Below, in pieces: positions 6,084 to 13,361 of a stretch of 15,834 nt of DNA; position 1 is the first letter of the stretch, and each line of letters opens with the position of its first letter. The notes below the pieces were generated by a model, which made no database searches, was not told the DNA's origin, and saw only the letters and a list, made by a program, of their open reading frames with translations. The stretch comes from Entomomonas sp945283395 (lineage in GTDB: Bacteria > Pseudomonadota > Gammaproteobacteria > Pseudomonadales > Pseudomonadaceae), in contig CAMLLC010000026.1 in assembly GCA_946480835.1 (NCBI GenBank), forward strand, positions 1-15,834, read 5' to 3'. Both the position numbers and the translations under genes were made by a program.

Positions 6084-7214
6084 ATGTGTGTAACGCTTTC
6101 CTCTCCGAGAACGGTAAGTAATTCAGATAAAGATGTAGGTGAAGTTGTCGCAAGCTGTGACCTATACCTTATGGATGTTAAATCTAATTTATTATTGCCC
6201 AATAAACGCTATCGAGCCATTGATCCAAAGCTTAACAGGATATTGGGTAGTTCAGCGTCTGATGCAAAACTATCCACTAAATTCAGATATGCCTATGTCG
6301 AAGTGTTACCATTAGCAGGGAAAAAATACCTTGATGATGGCATTACCTTACCGGCAACTAGGCTGACTAATCAAAAATTGGGGTATGTAATCGAAGTTAA
6401 CAAAAACTTACTGATGCCAAAACCCACATCAACCAGTACTAGTGCGCCATTGCCCATTGGTAATGGTGTTAATAAATTGTATATGGATTGGTTAAAGGAT
6501 GATCAAGGCTTAGATCCTTGGCCTGACTATGAGAAAGTAACAAAGCCTCCTTTCCTTATCACCGACAATAGAATTAATAAAGCATCACAAATTACAAAAG
6601 TTGAACTTACAGGCTCACCTAGTATACCAGTAGGAGCAAAATTAATAGACGTAAATGACTTAATGAATAACTTTAAAAGTGGTGTAAATAAAAAAGACTA
6701 TTCTTATCTGAATTTACTAGAAAATTCGCCTATTGCTACCGACAAAGATATTTCTAAAACATTTATGCATCATATAAATAATGGTAATTTACCATCACAG
6801 TACTATTATATTCTTGGGCATGGAAACCCGGATATACTAGCAGGTTATAATGGAAGTGGAGCACCGATACGCTATCTAAAAACATCTATGCAGCTTTTAA
6901 AGTCAGATATACAAAGTAAAGGATATAATACTGATAAAACGATTATTTTTTTAGCATGTCATTTAGGCAATGGTGTAAGCTCATTTGCAGAACTTTTTAG
7001 TCAACTACCTGATGTTGGTACTGTCTATGCCTTTACTGGGTTTGGATGGTTCGGTGGTACACGCCCATTTTGGACGGCAGCGGGTTATAATGTATCTTAC
7101 AAAGAAACCGATGCGAGCGGAAAAGTTATAAATACTACTATATCGGTATATTCTAAGGCAGTAAAAGGATATTGGAGAATATTTAATAGCGCAACAGCGG
7201 TAATAAAAAGCTAA
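6084..7214 (+). CDS. Putative T6SS effector with a caspase-like (clan CD) His/Cys signature
   Basis: This 376-residue protein has no signal peptide. The N-terminal ~160 residues are of unknown type and contain a Ser/Thr/Pro linker near 112-122 ('MPKPTSTSTSAPLP'). The C-terminal part carries 'YYYILGHGNPDIL' (His246-Gly247) and, about 45 residues on, 'TIIFLACHLGNG' (Cys292), followed by 'SFAELFSQLPDVGTVYAFTG'. Strand-H-G then strand-A-C is the catalytic dyad arrangement of clan CD cysteine peptidases (caspase, gingipain, C80/CPD). The Cys-x-x-G followed by 'FA-x-x-(L/F)' is seen in related polymorphic toxin domains. The gene follows adaptor and partner genes and precedes a secreted candidate immunity protein, the usual effector position. 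A protease or other clan-CD-like activity is inferred, not shown; CPD-type self-processing is an alternative. Gene existence is secure, function moderate. Confidence 0.66.
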   Translation: MCVTLSSPRTVSNSDKDVGEVVASCDLYLMDVKSNLLLPNKRYRAIDPKLNRILGSSASDAKLSTKFRYAYVEVLPLAGKKYLDDGITLPATRLTNQKLGYVIEVNKNLLMPKPTSTSTSAPLPIGNGVNKLYMDWLKDDQGLDPWPDYEKVTKPPFLITDNRINKASQITKVELTGSPSIPVGAKLIDVNDLMNNFKSGVNKKDYSYLNLLENSPIATDKDISKTFMHHINNGNLPSQYYYILGHGNPDILAGYNGSGAPIRYLKTSMQLLKSDIQSKGYNTDKTIIFLACHLGNGVSSFAELFSQLPDVGTVYAFTGFGWFGGTRPFWTAAGYNVSYKETDASGKVINTTISVYSKAVKGYWRIFNSATAVIKS

Positions 7215-7231
7215 TGTATGAGGGAGTAAAA

Positions 7232-8116
7232 ATGGCAAGATTGCTAATATTTCGTCTTTTAATAGTATATATAGCTACTGTACCAACAACTTATGCAGAA
7301 TATCAACAGATAGTGAAGGAAATACCAATGACCCAAGCAAATACAAAATATTGGACGATAGCTTATGCAATGAAGTTGGTAAAAGAGTCAGCTAATATTT
7401 CTTACGGAATAGAGAAACCAGATGCCATCGCTGATCTGGTTGCCCAAAAAAATAAAGGCGATCCTAATGCTCTTTTCGCTTATGCGTATCTATTGCAGTA
7501 TTACAATACTGCATATGAAAATTTTCATCTGTCTTATGATGAAGCACATAAAGAGGCTTTTGATATTTTTTGGAAACTGTCAGAACAAGGACACCCGCAA
7601 TCTTGTGATGAAATCTTGAATTATCGTTTTATTGATATAAAAACCTATAAAAAAATAACCGATCAGCAATTAATCAATAAACAGCTAAATTGTACTGAAG
7701 TCGCAATAAAAAATAATTTGGAAAATTATAATAGATATGCAGATATATTGTTATTTGAAGAAAATGCGGATAATGCTTATTCATTTCTAATCACAGAGAG
7801 CAAAAATCAAAAAAATTTAGATGCAATGCAGCAAGCGGCTAACTTATATGAAAAATGCGCAAAAGAGACTGGAATTACCTACTGTATAGCTCGTACAGCC
7901 GAGTTTTATTATGATGGTATTGGCGTAGAGCAGGATAACATCAAGGCTGCCGCATGGGTAAAGTTAGTGACAGATAGAGCAAATAAAGGCGTTTTTAAAA
8001 CAATAGATTATGCATATAAAATAAATGATAAATTAAGTCATAATGAGCAAATACAACAATCAGAAGAGTTTCAAAAACTCTATTTAGAACTTCAAAAAAT
8101 ACATAAACGTTTTTAA
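7232..8116 (+). CDS. Secreted Sel1-like repeat protein, probable immunity protein
   Basis: The 294-residue protein starts at ATG 7232, eight bases after GGGAG; an ATG at 7214 is in frame but would lack a site and delay the signal peptide. Residues 1-22 form a signal peptide (MARLLIFRLLIVYIATVPTT-YA). The mature part is alpha-helical with degenerate Sel1/TPR-like repeats: 'NKGDPNALFAYAYLLQYY' to 'FWKLSEQGHPQSCDE' (about 74-126) and 'ARTAEFYYDGIGVEQDN' to 'RANKG' (about 220-253), with pairs of Cys (residues 125, 154, 209, 218). Periplasmic Sel1 proteins are a known class of T6SS immunity proteins, and the gene sits 17 bases after the effector stop. If so, the effector acts in the periplasm. Role inferred from context; binding has not been shown. 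Confidence 0.68.
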   Translation: MARLLIFRLLIVYIATVPTTYAEYQQIVKEIPMTQANTKYWTIAYAMKLVKESANISYGIEKPDAIADLVAQKNKGDPNALFAYAYLLQYYNTAYENFHLSYDEAHKEAFDIFWKLSEQGHPQSCDEILNYRFIDIKTYKKITDQQLINKQLNCTEVAIKNNLENYNRYADILLFEENADNAYSFLITESKNQKNLDAMQQAANLYEKCAKETGITYCIARTAEFYYDGIGVEQDNIKAAAWVKLVTDRANKGVFKTIDYAYKINDKLSHNEQIQQSEEFQKLYLELQKIHKRF

Positions 8117-8156
8117 AATTTCAGACAAACTAAGTAAAGCTACTAAAAAAGTAATA

Positions 8157-8192
8157 AAATAGAAATGGTACTTAAAAAAAACATTTCTATTT
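8157..8192 (+). terminator. Terminator-like hairpin after the cargo operon
   Basis: AAATAGAAATG (8157-8167) and CATTTCTATTT (8182-8192) form a perfect 11-bp stem with a 14-base loop, 40 bases after the immunity stop. A T5 run follows at 8198-8202. It lies between convergent genes and would end the plus-strand operon. Confidence 0.5.
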
Positions 8193-8288
8193 AAATGTTT
8201 TTCCTAGTCACCCAGTAACCCCACCATTTTTAGTATCAAATATCCAAAATTTAAGATAGGGTCAACAGGTAATTTAAACGTACCGTAT

Positions 8289-9565
8289 CTATGGATTGTT
8301 TATACATTCTTGTGCTTTTTGTTGTCCTTGTTGTTCCCACTTATCCAATAAGTCAGCCCATTCCTGCATCATTTTACGCCGTTGACTGACATATTTAGCA
8401 TGATTATAAGCTCGCTTTACTTCATTCTTTTCTTGATGTGATAACTGTGCTTCAATCCAGTTATCGTTATAATCCATATCATATAAAGCGGTTGAAATGG
8501 TGCCTCTTATGCCATGAGAAGTTAGTTTTTTGTGATAACCAATGCGTTTTAACGTCATATTTAATGTGCCGTCAGAGATTGGTTGATCCGGCTTTATTCG
8601 GCCACACAATAAATAAGGTTGATGCGGTGAAGCCATTGCAAGTAGCTCTTTGACAATAGCTACGGCTTGATTGGAGAGCGGAATAATATAATCAGGAACA
8701 TCTTTCCCCTCTCTTACCAAACGCTTAAATTGCTTAATTTCCCCGGCTGGGATGAGCCATATTTTTTTATCCAGATCAAATTGATGAGGCTTTGCAAAAC
8801 GAACCTCACCCGGCCTAACGCATGTCAACAATAACAATTTAAGTCCTAATTTAGTTTGAATATCACCGGGGTAATTTGCCAATGCAACTAATAATTGAGG
8901 AATATCTTCCTTTTCTAAATGTGGATTATTCTGTGCTGGCGGTTTAGGTAACGCAAGATAGCTCATATCAAGCGCAGGATTAACATCAATTAAGCCCTCT
9001 AACACAGCATGACGAAATATCTGCGTCAACCATGAGCGAACTTTTTCAGCAATAGATAACTTACCTCGTTTTTCAATTTTACGAATAATTGAAAGTACAT
9101 CAACCCTTGTTATTTGTTCGATTGGAATAAAGCCAATAATAGGTAAAATATCTTTTTCTAAATAACGTTCTATTTGAGTGCGAGTAGAGCCTTTTTTATG
9201 GGGTTCATCAGGCCCCAACCTTTTATACTTTAACTCTTTCCATTGGGGAACAAACATTTTAAAGGTCAATGACGCCCTATCTTCTGATTGTTGGGCTTGA
9301 CTTGTACGACGATGCAGTAACCGAGGGTCTTCACCTTTGGCGATGACGGAACGATATTCATCCCGTTTGATTCTGGCATCTTTAAGTGATAGTTCCGGAT
9401 ATTGACCTAACGAAATGCGAGCTTGTTTGCCCTGCCAGCTAAATCTAAAATGCCAACCTTTACTACCAGAGGGTACGACAAAAAGAGCTAAACCATCGTA
9501 ATCGATAAGAGTATATGGTTTTTTTGTGGTTTAGCATTACGAATAGCCAATTCTGTTAAAGGCAT
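8289..9565 (-). pseudogene. P4-type tyrosine integrase, frameshifted near the 5' end
   Basis: The intact part encodes the SAM-like core-binding and catalytic domains. From the TTG at 9269, catalytic residues are R152 ('CVRPGEVRFA'), H252-x-x-R255 ('SHGIRGT'), H278 ('LSHQ') and nucleophile Y288 ('AYNHAKY'). Such enzymes integrate and excise genomic islands at tRNA/tmRNA genes. The arm-binding DUF4102 domain starts at ATG 9565 ('MPLTELAIRNAKPQK', AAGGAAG site upstream), but the frame breaks in a seven-A tract (T7, 9519-9525). Adding one A gives 'YTLIDYDGLALFVVPSGSKG', 'WQGKQARISLGQYPELSL' and joins the catalytic part without a stop (about 425 residues in all). As written, the enzyme lacks an in-frame start for the N-domain and is presumably inactive unless the base is a sequencing loss. 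It is divergent from a second integrase at 9980. Confidence 0.85.
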
Positions 9566-9804
9566 AATAACACTTCCTTATAAAAATTAGATTAAAAGGC
9601 AGAATTATTATATAAAATAAGAACTTCGTTGGATAGTAAAAATGTACTAGCTCTAACTCGTGATGTACTAAAAAATGTATTAATTCTTTGTAGCTGTAGG
9701 TACATTTAGGTATATCTTAGTACACTTAAAACAGCACATAACTAATTAAAAATCATCTAGTTATACACTTTAGTACAGTTCCATACATCTTGAACTGGAG
9801 CTGG

Positions 9805-9814
9805 AAACGCGCGC
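9805..9814. repeat. Left copy of a 10-bp GC-rich direct repeat
   Basis: AAACGCGCGC here and at 13665-13674 flank the plus-strand integrase and the satellite-like DNA; both copies are preceded, 9-10 bases upstream, by TTGAAC. GC-alternating runs are rare in this AT-rich window. It might be part of an attachment site, but the core is short. Confidence 0.3.
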
Positions 9815-9926
9815 CGAATTAAAAACCATGTAAATCCATCCTTGTCTATATTAACTGTGTATTACAGTATATATAATAACAATATACCTTTACAGCCATT
9901 CATGGAACTATAGACAGCCAACCAAA

Positions 9927-9949
9927 ATAGGGGTATAAATAGGGGTATA
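9927..9949. repeat. Tandem 11-bp repeat, likely integrase arm sites
   Basis: ATAGGGGTATA occurs at 9927-9937 and 9939-9949, a 12-base period, 30 bases before the plus-strand integrase ATG. Paired GGGGTAT motifs just upstream of P4-type integrase genes are common and probably bind the DUF4102 arm-binding domain. Confidence 0.5.
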
Positions 9950-9979
9950 GTTTAGATAACTCCCTTTAGGTTGACTTAA

Positions 9980-11271
9980 ATGGCTAGATTAATTACCCCG
10001 CTAAGTGAAGTTAAATGCAGTAGTGCTAAACCTAAACCCAAAGTGAAAGATTATAAGTTATTTGATGGGGTGGTCTTTATCTATTGGTTAAGGCCAATGG
10101 TACTAAAAGCTGGCGGATGAAGTTTAATAAGCCCGAGGATGGTAAAGAAAGTACCCTTACCTTTGGTGATTATCCTATGGTTTCTATCAAAGAGGCGAGG
10201 GAGCAAAGAGAGCAAGCCAGAAGTTTATTAGCTAAAGGCATAAACCCTAAAGTTGCAAAAGATAATGCTAAGCTAAAAGCTAACTCAACAGATGATAATA
10301 GTATTTTATTTGAATCAGTGGCTAGAGAGTGGATAAAACAAACCGCCAAAGCAAAAAACTGGTCACTAGTCCATACCGATAAAATGACCCGTATAGTAGA
10401 AAACTATCTACTACCCTCATTAGGTGACAAAGATATTCAAAGCATAGAATTTAAAGATGTACTAATCCCTGTACAAACAGCCTTAAATCAAGAATACTTT
10501 GAATTAGCTAAGACCGTAAGACAAACGGTTATTAAAATCATGCGCCTTGCTATTATTAAAGGCATTATACGTAGTAACCCTGCTTTAGATTTAGAAGGAT
10601 TAGTCTTTGAGAGAACAACCAAACATTTCCCCGCCCTGCCTATTGAACGACTAGGGGAATTAGCTAATAAACTAAATAACTATCCCCATCAACTCGTAAC
10701 CCGTTATGCTCTTATCCTTACCCAACACATCTATATCCGCTCCAGTGAACTACGTTTTGCCCGTTGGGATGAAATAGACTTCACTAACAAACTCTGGAAG
10801 ATACCCCAACAACGAACCGCCGTAGAAGGGGTAAAACACTCAACCAGAGGGGCAAAGATTAGCGAATACCTAGTCCCCTTATCCAACCAAGTTATAACGC
10901 TACTACAACAGCTTTATCAAATCACAGGACAATACCAATGGATATTTACTATTAACGGTACAAAACCCATCTCAGAAAACACCATCAACCAAGCCTTAAG
11001 AAAACTAGGCTACTGCACTAAAACAGATATCTGTGGGCATGGTATGCGAGCAATGGCTTGTAGTGCTTTAAATGAAAGCGGACTATTCAGTGAAGATGCT
11101 ATAGAAAGACAAATGTCACACCAAGAACGAAAGAAAGTAAGACGTGCGTATATCCATAAAGCTAAACATATCCAACAACGTGTTAAAATCATGCAATGGT
11201 GGAGTGACTATATAGAGCATTCTATGCAACAGGGGTATATGCCGCCTTATGAGTTTAAAGGGAATAACTAA
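9980..11271 (+). pseudogene. Second P4-type tyrosine integrase, frameshifted near the 5' end
   Basis: The ATG at 9980 begins a typical DUF4102 N-terminus ('MARLITPLSEVKCSSAKPKP', 'VKDYKLFDG'), but the frame is lost in GGGG at 10067-10070. One extra G restores the family's 'DGGGLYLLVKANGTKSW' and runs on to the stop at 11271 (about 430 residues). In the downstream open part (from TTG 10084) catalytic residues are R219 ('YIRSSELRFA'), H319-x-x-R322 ('GHGMRA'), H346 ('MSHQ') and Y356 ('AYIHKA'). It is a different sequence from the minus-strand integrase, so not a duplication. It heads the satellite-like DNA to 13361. As written it cannot make the full arm-binding domain; a start at 10084 would lack it. 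A sequencing undercall is a real possibility. Confidence 0.85.
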
Positions 11272-11332
11272 CCCTTTATTAAGTCTAAACTGCTAGTTAT
11301 CCACAATGTACCGCTACTTCCATTGATTAACT

Positions 11333-11557
11333 TAATGTAACCGTTATCTTACATCCACCTAGACAGACACCCTTATTACAAGCGTGACAACGTGACAAGT
11401 AAAGGAATACAGGGAGAATAGCCAAAATACCAAGCGTGACATTAGACAAATGTCACGGCTAGAAAAAATGCTACAAGAAAAGAGCAGCAGCGGTTTTTAC
11501 CTTGTCACGGATACAATGCCCCAGCTAGCTGGAGGGTGTGTTGTTCTAAATAAATAG
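11333..11557 (+). pseudogene. Degenerate copy 1 of an unknown element protein tail
   Basis: One frame aligns with the open frame at 11726-12022: 'YLTST*TDTLITSVTT*QVK' against 'YLTSFPIDTPITNVTTPQAK', then 'NSQNTKRDIRQMSRLEKML' against 'NSQNIKRHTEELLRLEKQL', then 'LVTDTMPQLAGG' against 'LVTDKTTPLAGE'. Stops at 11360-11362 (TAG) and 11393-11395 (TGA), and another upstream, show that it is dead. It ends at a TAG (11555-11557). Similar Val-Thr-rich tails occur at the ends of primase/helicase-type proteins of P4-like elements, but that assignment is only an impression. The rest of such a gene is missing here. Confidence 0.5.
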
Positions 11558-11725
11558 ATGACTGTTCATTGTTAGTCTACTTACTATAACGGTTTATTTA
11601 TTTCGATTTACTAGGAGTATTTTTTACTCCCTTTTATAGATATATACCATAGGGTTATTCTAGTTAAGTTGGTTAAAGGATTTAATAGCGTATCGAATAC
11701 TATCCAAATAGTTATAGAACAATAG

Positions 11726-12022
11726 GTAGAGGGTTCTAACACAAAAGAGCCATTCAATGATGCTTTAAACTGTTACCTTACTTCATTCCCAATAGATACC
11801 CCCATTACAAACGTCACAACACCACAAGCCAAGGTAGACAATGGAAATAGTCAAAATATAAAGCGTCACACCGAGGAGTTGTTACGTTTAGAAAAACAAC
11901 TAGAACCATTGATAAATAGAGCATGTGACCTTGTGACGGATAAAACTACCCCTTTAGCTGGCGAAGATAGTGAAATGGTAACTAATGAAGATGACGAGGG
12001 GGTATATTTTGATCTTGATTAA
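11726..12022 (+). pseudogene. Copy 2 of the same protein tail, without a start
   Basis: A 98-codon open frame follows an in-frame TAG (11723-11725) and has no ATG in its first half. It reads 'VEGSNTKEPFNDALNCYLTS', 'TPITNVTTPQAKVDNG', 'EELLRLEKQLEPLINRACDL', and ends with an acidic 'EDDEGVYFDLD' at 12022. The ending overlaps the start of the next gene by 8-14 bases, the spacing of an original operon partner. This suggests the true 3' end of a larger gene whose 5' part was deleted. Copy 1 at 11333-11557 aligns over about 60 residues. Translation from an internal TTG near 11878 would give under 50 residues, so I treat it as a relic. The parent function is unknown. Confidence 0.5.
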
Positions 12023-12371
12023 TCCTCTACAAGAACTAAGTAAACAAGGACTAGTCTTAACCCTAGTTGATAATAAGCTAAAAGTTACTCCAGCTAATAG
12101 AGTAATTCAAGAAATAGCTGGCTTTATTAAACAGCATAAGGAGAGTATAAAAAACCAATTGTTGGCTGCCTCTCAACATGTCGGAAAACTATCCCAGCTA
12201 ACACTACAACAAAAGAACTGGCTAGAACAGATAGCAGACTATTTACAAACTACTCCTAGTTTTTTGCTTGAACACCAGCTTATAGATCAATATGACTTAA
12301 TGGAGTTGTTAGATAAAGAAACTGCCTTAGTGGCTAGGTGTATTAAGACTAACCCTTATTGGACTCAATGA
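12009..12371 (+). CDS. Small protein with a TubC-type docking-like N-terminal domain
   Basis: The product is about 120 residues. The first ~55 ('INPLQELSKQGLVLTLVDNK', 'ANRVIQEIAGFIKQHKESIK') follow the TubC N-terminal docking pattern: helix, two short strands 'LVLTLVDNKLKVTP', two helices. The domain is best known in NRPS/PKS docking but is also common in small proteins of mobile elements near replication genes. The remaining part ('LTLQQKNWLEQIADYLQTTP', 'DQYDLMELLDKETALVAR') is helical. TTG 12009 is chosen because GAGGGGG lies six bases before it; TTG 12015 or ATG 11985 are alternatives in the same frame. It overlaps the end of the upstream relic, implying an old operon. No NRPS gene is present, so a docking role in synthesis is unlikely. 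Function in the element is unknown. Confidence 0.62.
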   Translation: MILINPLQELSKQGLVLTLVDNKLKVTPANRVIQEIAGFIKQHKESIKNQLLAASQHVGKLSQLTLQQKNWLEQIADYLQTTPSFLLEHQLIDQYDLMELLDKETALVARCIKTNPYWTQ

Positions 12372-12510
12372 CTTTTAATAGCATAACATGTAATATACTA
12401 ATGAGCATATCAATAGGGATTAATCAGTATGTTAAAAACAATGACTACCATAACTGTTTTTTAGGATATTAAAAAATAAGCATTTTCTACTTATTAAAAA
12501 GGATGTAAAT

Positions 12511-12840
12511 ATGGGATTTTTTATTATTGCTGTTATTGTAATTCTTATTATATTTATCAGAAAAAAATACAAAGCTTATCTCGCAAAAAAAAGAGCTGAT
12601 CTATTAGAAAAATATAAAGATGAGCAGCTTGTTGATCTAATAATGAAAAAAATGTTTCGCATGGACATGACAGAAGAGCAATTAATAGACTCTATAGGTA
12701 AGCCTGATGTTATTGATAGAAAAATACTTAAAACAAAAACGAAAGAAATTTGGAAGTAGAATGAGAATGGTAAGAATAGATTTGATTTGAAAATCACGTT
12801 AGAAAATGGAAAAATTATTGGCTGGGATAAAAAAGGCTAG
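12511..12840 (+). pseudogene. Small membrane-anchored BamE/SmpA-like protein, broken by an in-frame TAG
   Basis: It starts at ATG 12511 after AAGGA. Residues 1-17 form a membrane anchor ('MGFFIIAVIVILIIFIRKKY'), followed by a charged linker. Then comes a BamE/SmpA-like pattern: 'DMTEEQLIDSIGKPDVIDRK', 'KTKTKEIWK'. At 12757-12759 a TAG replaces the codon after 'EIWK', where relatives have Tyr (W-K-Y-N). The same frame continues through 'NENGKNRFDLKITLENGKII' to 'GWDKKG' and a final TAG at 12840. That is the expected C-terminal strand pair, so the TAG is a single nonsense mutation (for example TAT/TAC to TAG) in a 109-residue gene. The family is known only as small membrane proteins with a BamE-like fold. 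The 82-residue product would lack the last two strands. Confidence 0.66.
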
Positions 12841-12859
12841 TAAGTAAATCACTAGCCTT
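12833..12859 (-). terminator. Intrinsic terminator of the minus-strand gene
   Basis: AAGGCTAGT (12833-12841) and ACTAGCCTT (12851-12859) form a perfect 9-bp stem with a 9-base loop. Read on the minus strand, the stem runs directly into TTTTTT, the classical intrinsic terminator, 28 bases after the stop at 12888. It overlaps the 3' end of the convergent plus-strand gene. Confidence 0.72.
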
Positions 12860-12887
12860 CCATAAAATCTTAATAAATTTATTATGC

Positions 12888-13164
12888 TTATGATTTATCT
12901 TGAGGATTTAAGAGAGGTAATAAACTCATGGTATTACTTAACAATAAAGTAGAAGCTACCGCTATTACACTTAAGGCATTTTCAGGGGGATTTTTAAATT
13001 CAAACAAACATTCCAGCAAGCTATAAACCGCTTCTAGTCTTGCTGTAGCTGTTTCATAGATAGCCTCTACAGAAGTATGACTATCATAGTAAAGTACATT
13101 ATCCGCACCACTTTGTGAGGTGGAGTTTAAAGGAATAAAACGAGGGGGGGGTTGGGATTTGCAT
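12888..13164 (-). pseudogene. Small satellite-element gene, frameshifted in a C8 tract
   Basis: The ATG at 13164 follows AAGGAAAC at good spacing. Codons 1-7 read 'MQIPTPP', then an eight-C tract (plus-strand G8, 13144-13151) shifts the frame. With seven C the frame runs 'RFIPLNSTSQSGADNVLYYD', 'ETATARLEAVYSLLECL', 'ENALSVIAVASTLLLSNTM', ending 'LLNPQDKS' at 12888. That makes a 91-residue helical protein. Small proteins with a 'DNVLYLD...A-x-x-RL-x-AV' pattern are frequent in P4-like/AlpA islands and have no assigned function; this similarity is from memory. A strong terminator follows and a C4-like structured leader precedes it, so the transcript unit is well defined. A poly-C tract at codon 5-8 is also a classical place for phase variation. 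Confidence 0.6.
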
Positions 13165-13175
13165 TTTTATGTTTC

Positions 13176-13361
13176 CTTTGAGTTTATGTTACCTGTGTTC
13201 AGCAGGTGGTCTGGTGCTTGAACACTGCTCAAAGTCAGCCTGTAGCTTTTCCCTAAAAATGGTATTGTATGACTACACGCCCCCCGACCAAAATAGTGGA
13301 CATAAAGAAACCGCTATACTTTCGGGGGGCGGTAGCCCGCTTTGAGAAGTGTGTTCAGCAC
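13176..13361 (-). ncRNA. Structured leader with C4-type antisense architecture
   Basis: Read on the minus strand, the order is: target copy 1, TGCTGAACACA-CTT-CTCAAAG (plus 13340-13360); a hairpin with a perfect 10-bp stem, CGCCCCCCGA/TCGGGGGGCG (13278-13287 with 13322-13331), and an inner 7-bp stem (13293-13299 with 13311-13317, one G-U); antisense segment CTTTGAG-CAG-TGTTCAAGCA (13216-13234); then target copy 2, TGCTGAACACA (13194-13204) and CTCAAAG (13176-13182), the latter running into the AAGGA ribosome binding site of the gene at 13164. The antisense segment can pair with either copy. This is the logic of P1/P7 C4 and P4 CI immunity RNAs. Processing and repression are inferred. Confidence 0.6.

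Larger units (their letters stand above)
9566..9979. other. Shared upstream region of two divergent integrases; probable attachment/arm-site region
   Basis: No gene is seen in these 414 bases. Five GTAC-centred motifs, mostly (T/A)GTAC(T/A), lie at 9644, 9665, 9700, 9720 and 9773 on the side of the minus-strand integrase. A tandem 11-bp repeat lies close to the plus-strand integrase at 9927-9949. Both look like arm-type integrase sites. Between them, TGGAGCTGG (9796-9804) on the minus strand reads CCAGCTCCA, the end of tmRNA before its CCA tail in enterobacteria, which is a common target for P4-type elements. A match of nine bases is weak evidence. No tRNA structure could be folded here. Confidence 0.45.

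Noticed and set aside
7005..7238. Antisense frame over the effector 3' end
   Set aside because: Shadow of the effector frame; Cys- and Tyr-rich, no ribosome binding site.
9780..9830. tRNA or tmRNA gene fragment
   Set aside because: Only nine bases match the tmRNA 3' end and no acceptor or T-arm stem can be formed, so no RNA gene is called.
13180..13330. Short open frame across the C4-like leader (Ash-like protein seen in some annotations)
   Set aside because: It would be read through the GC hairpin, has no clear start, and needs changes of frame; the complementarity pattern explains the conservation better as RNA.
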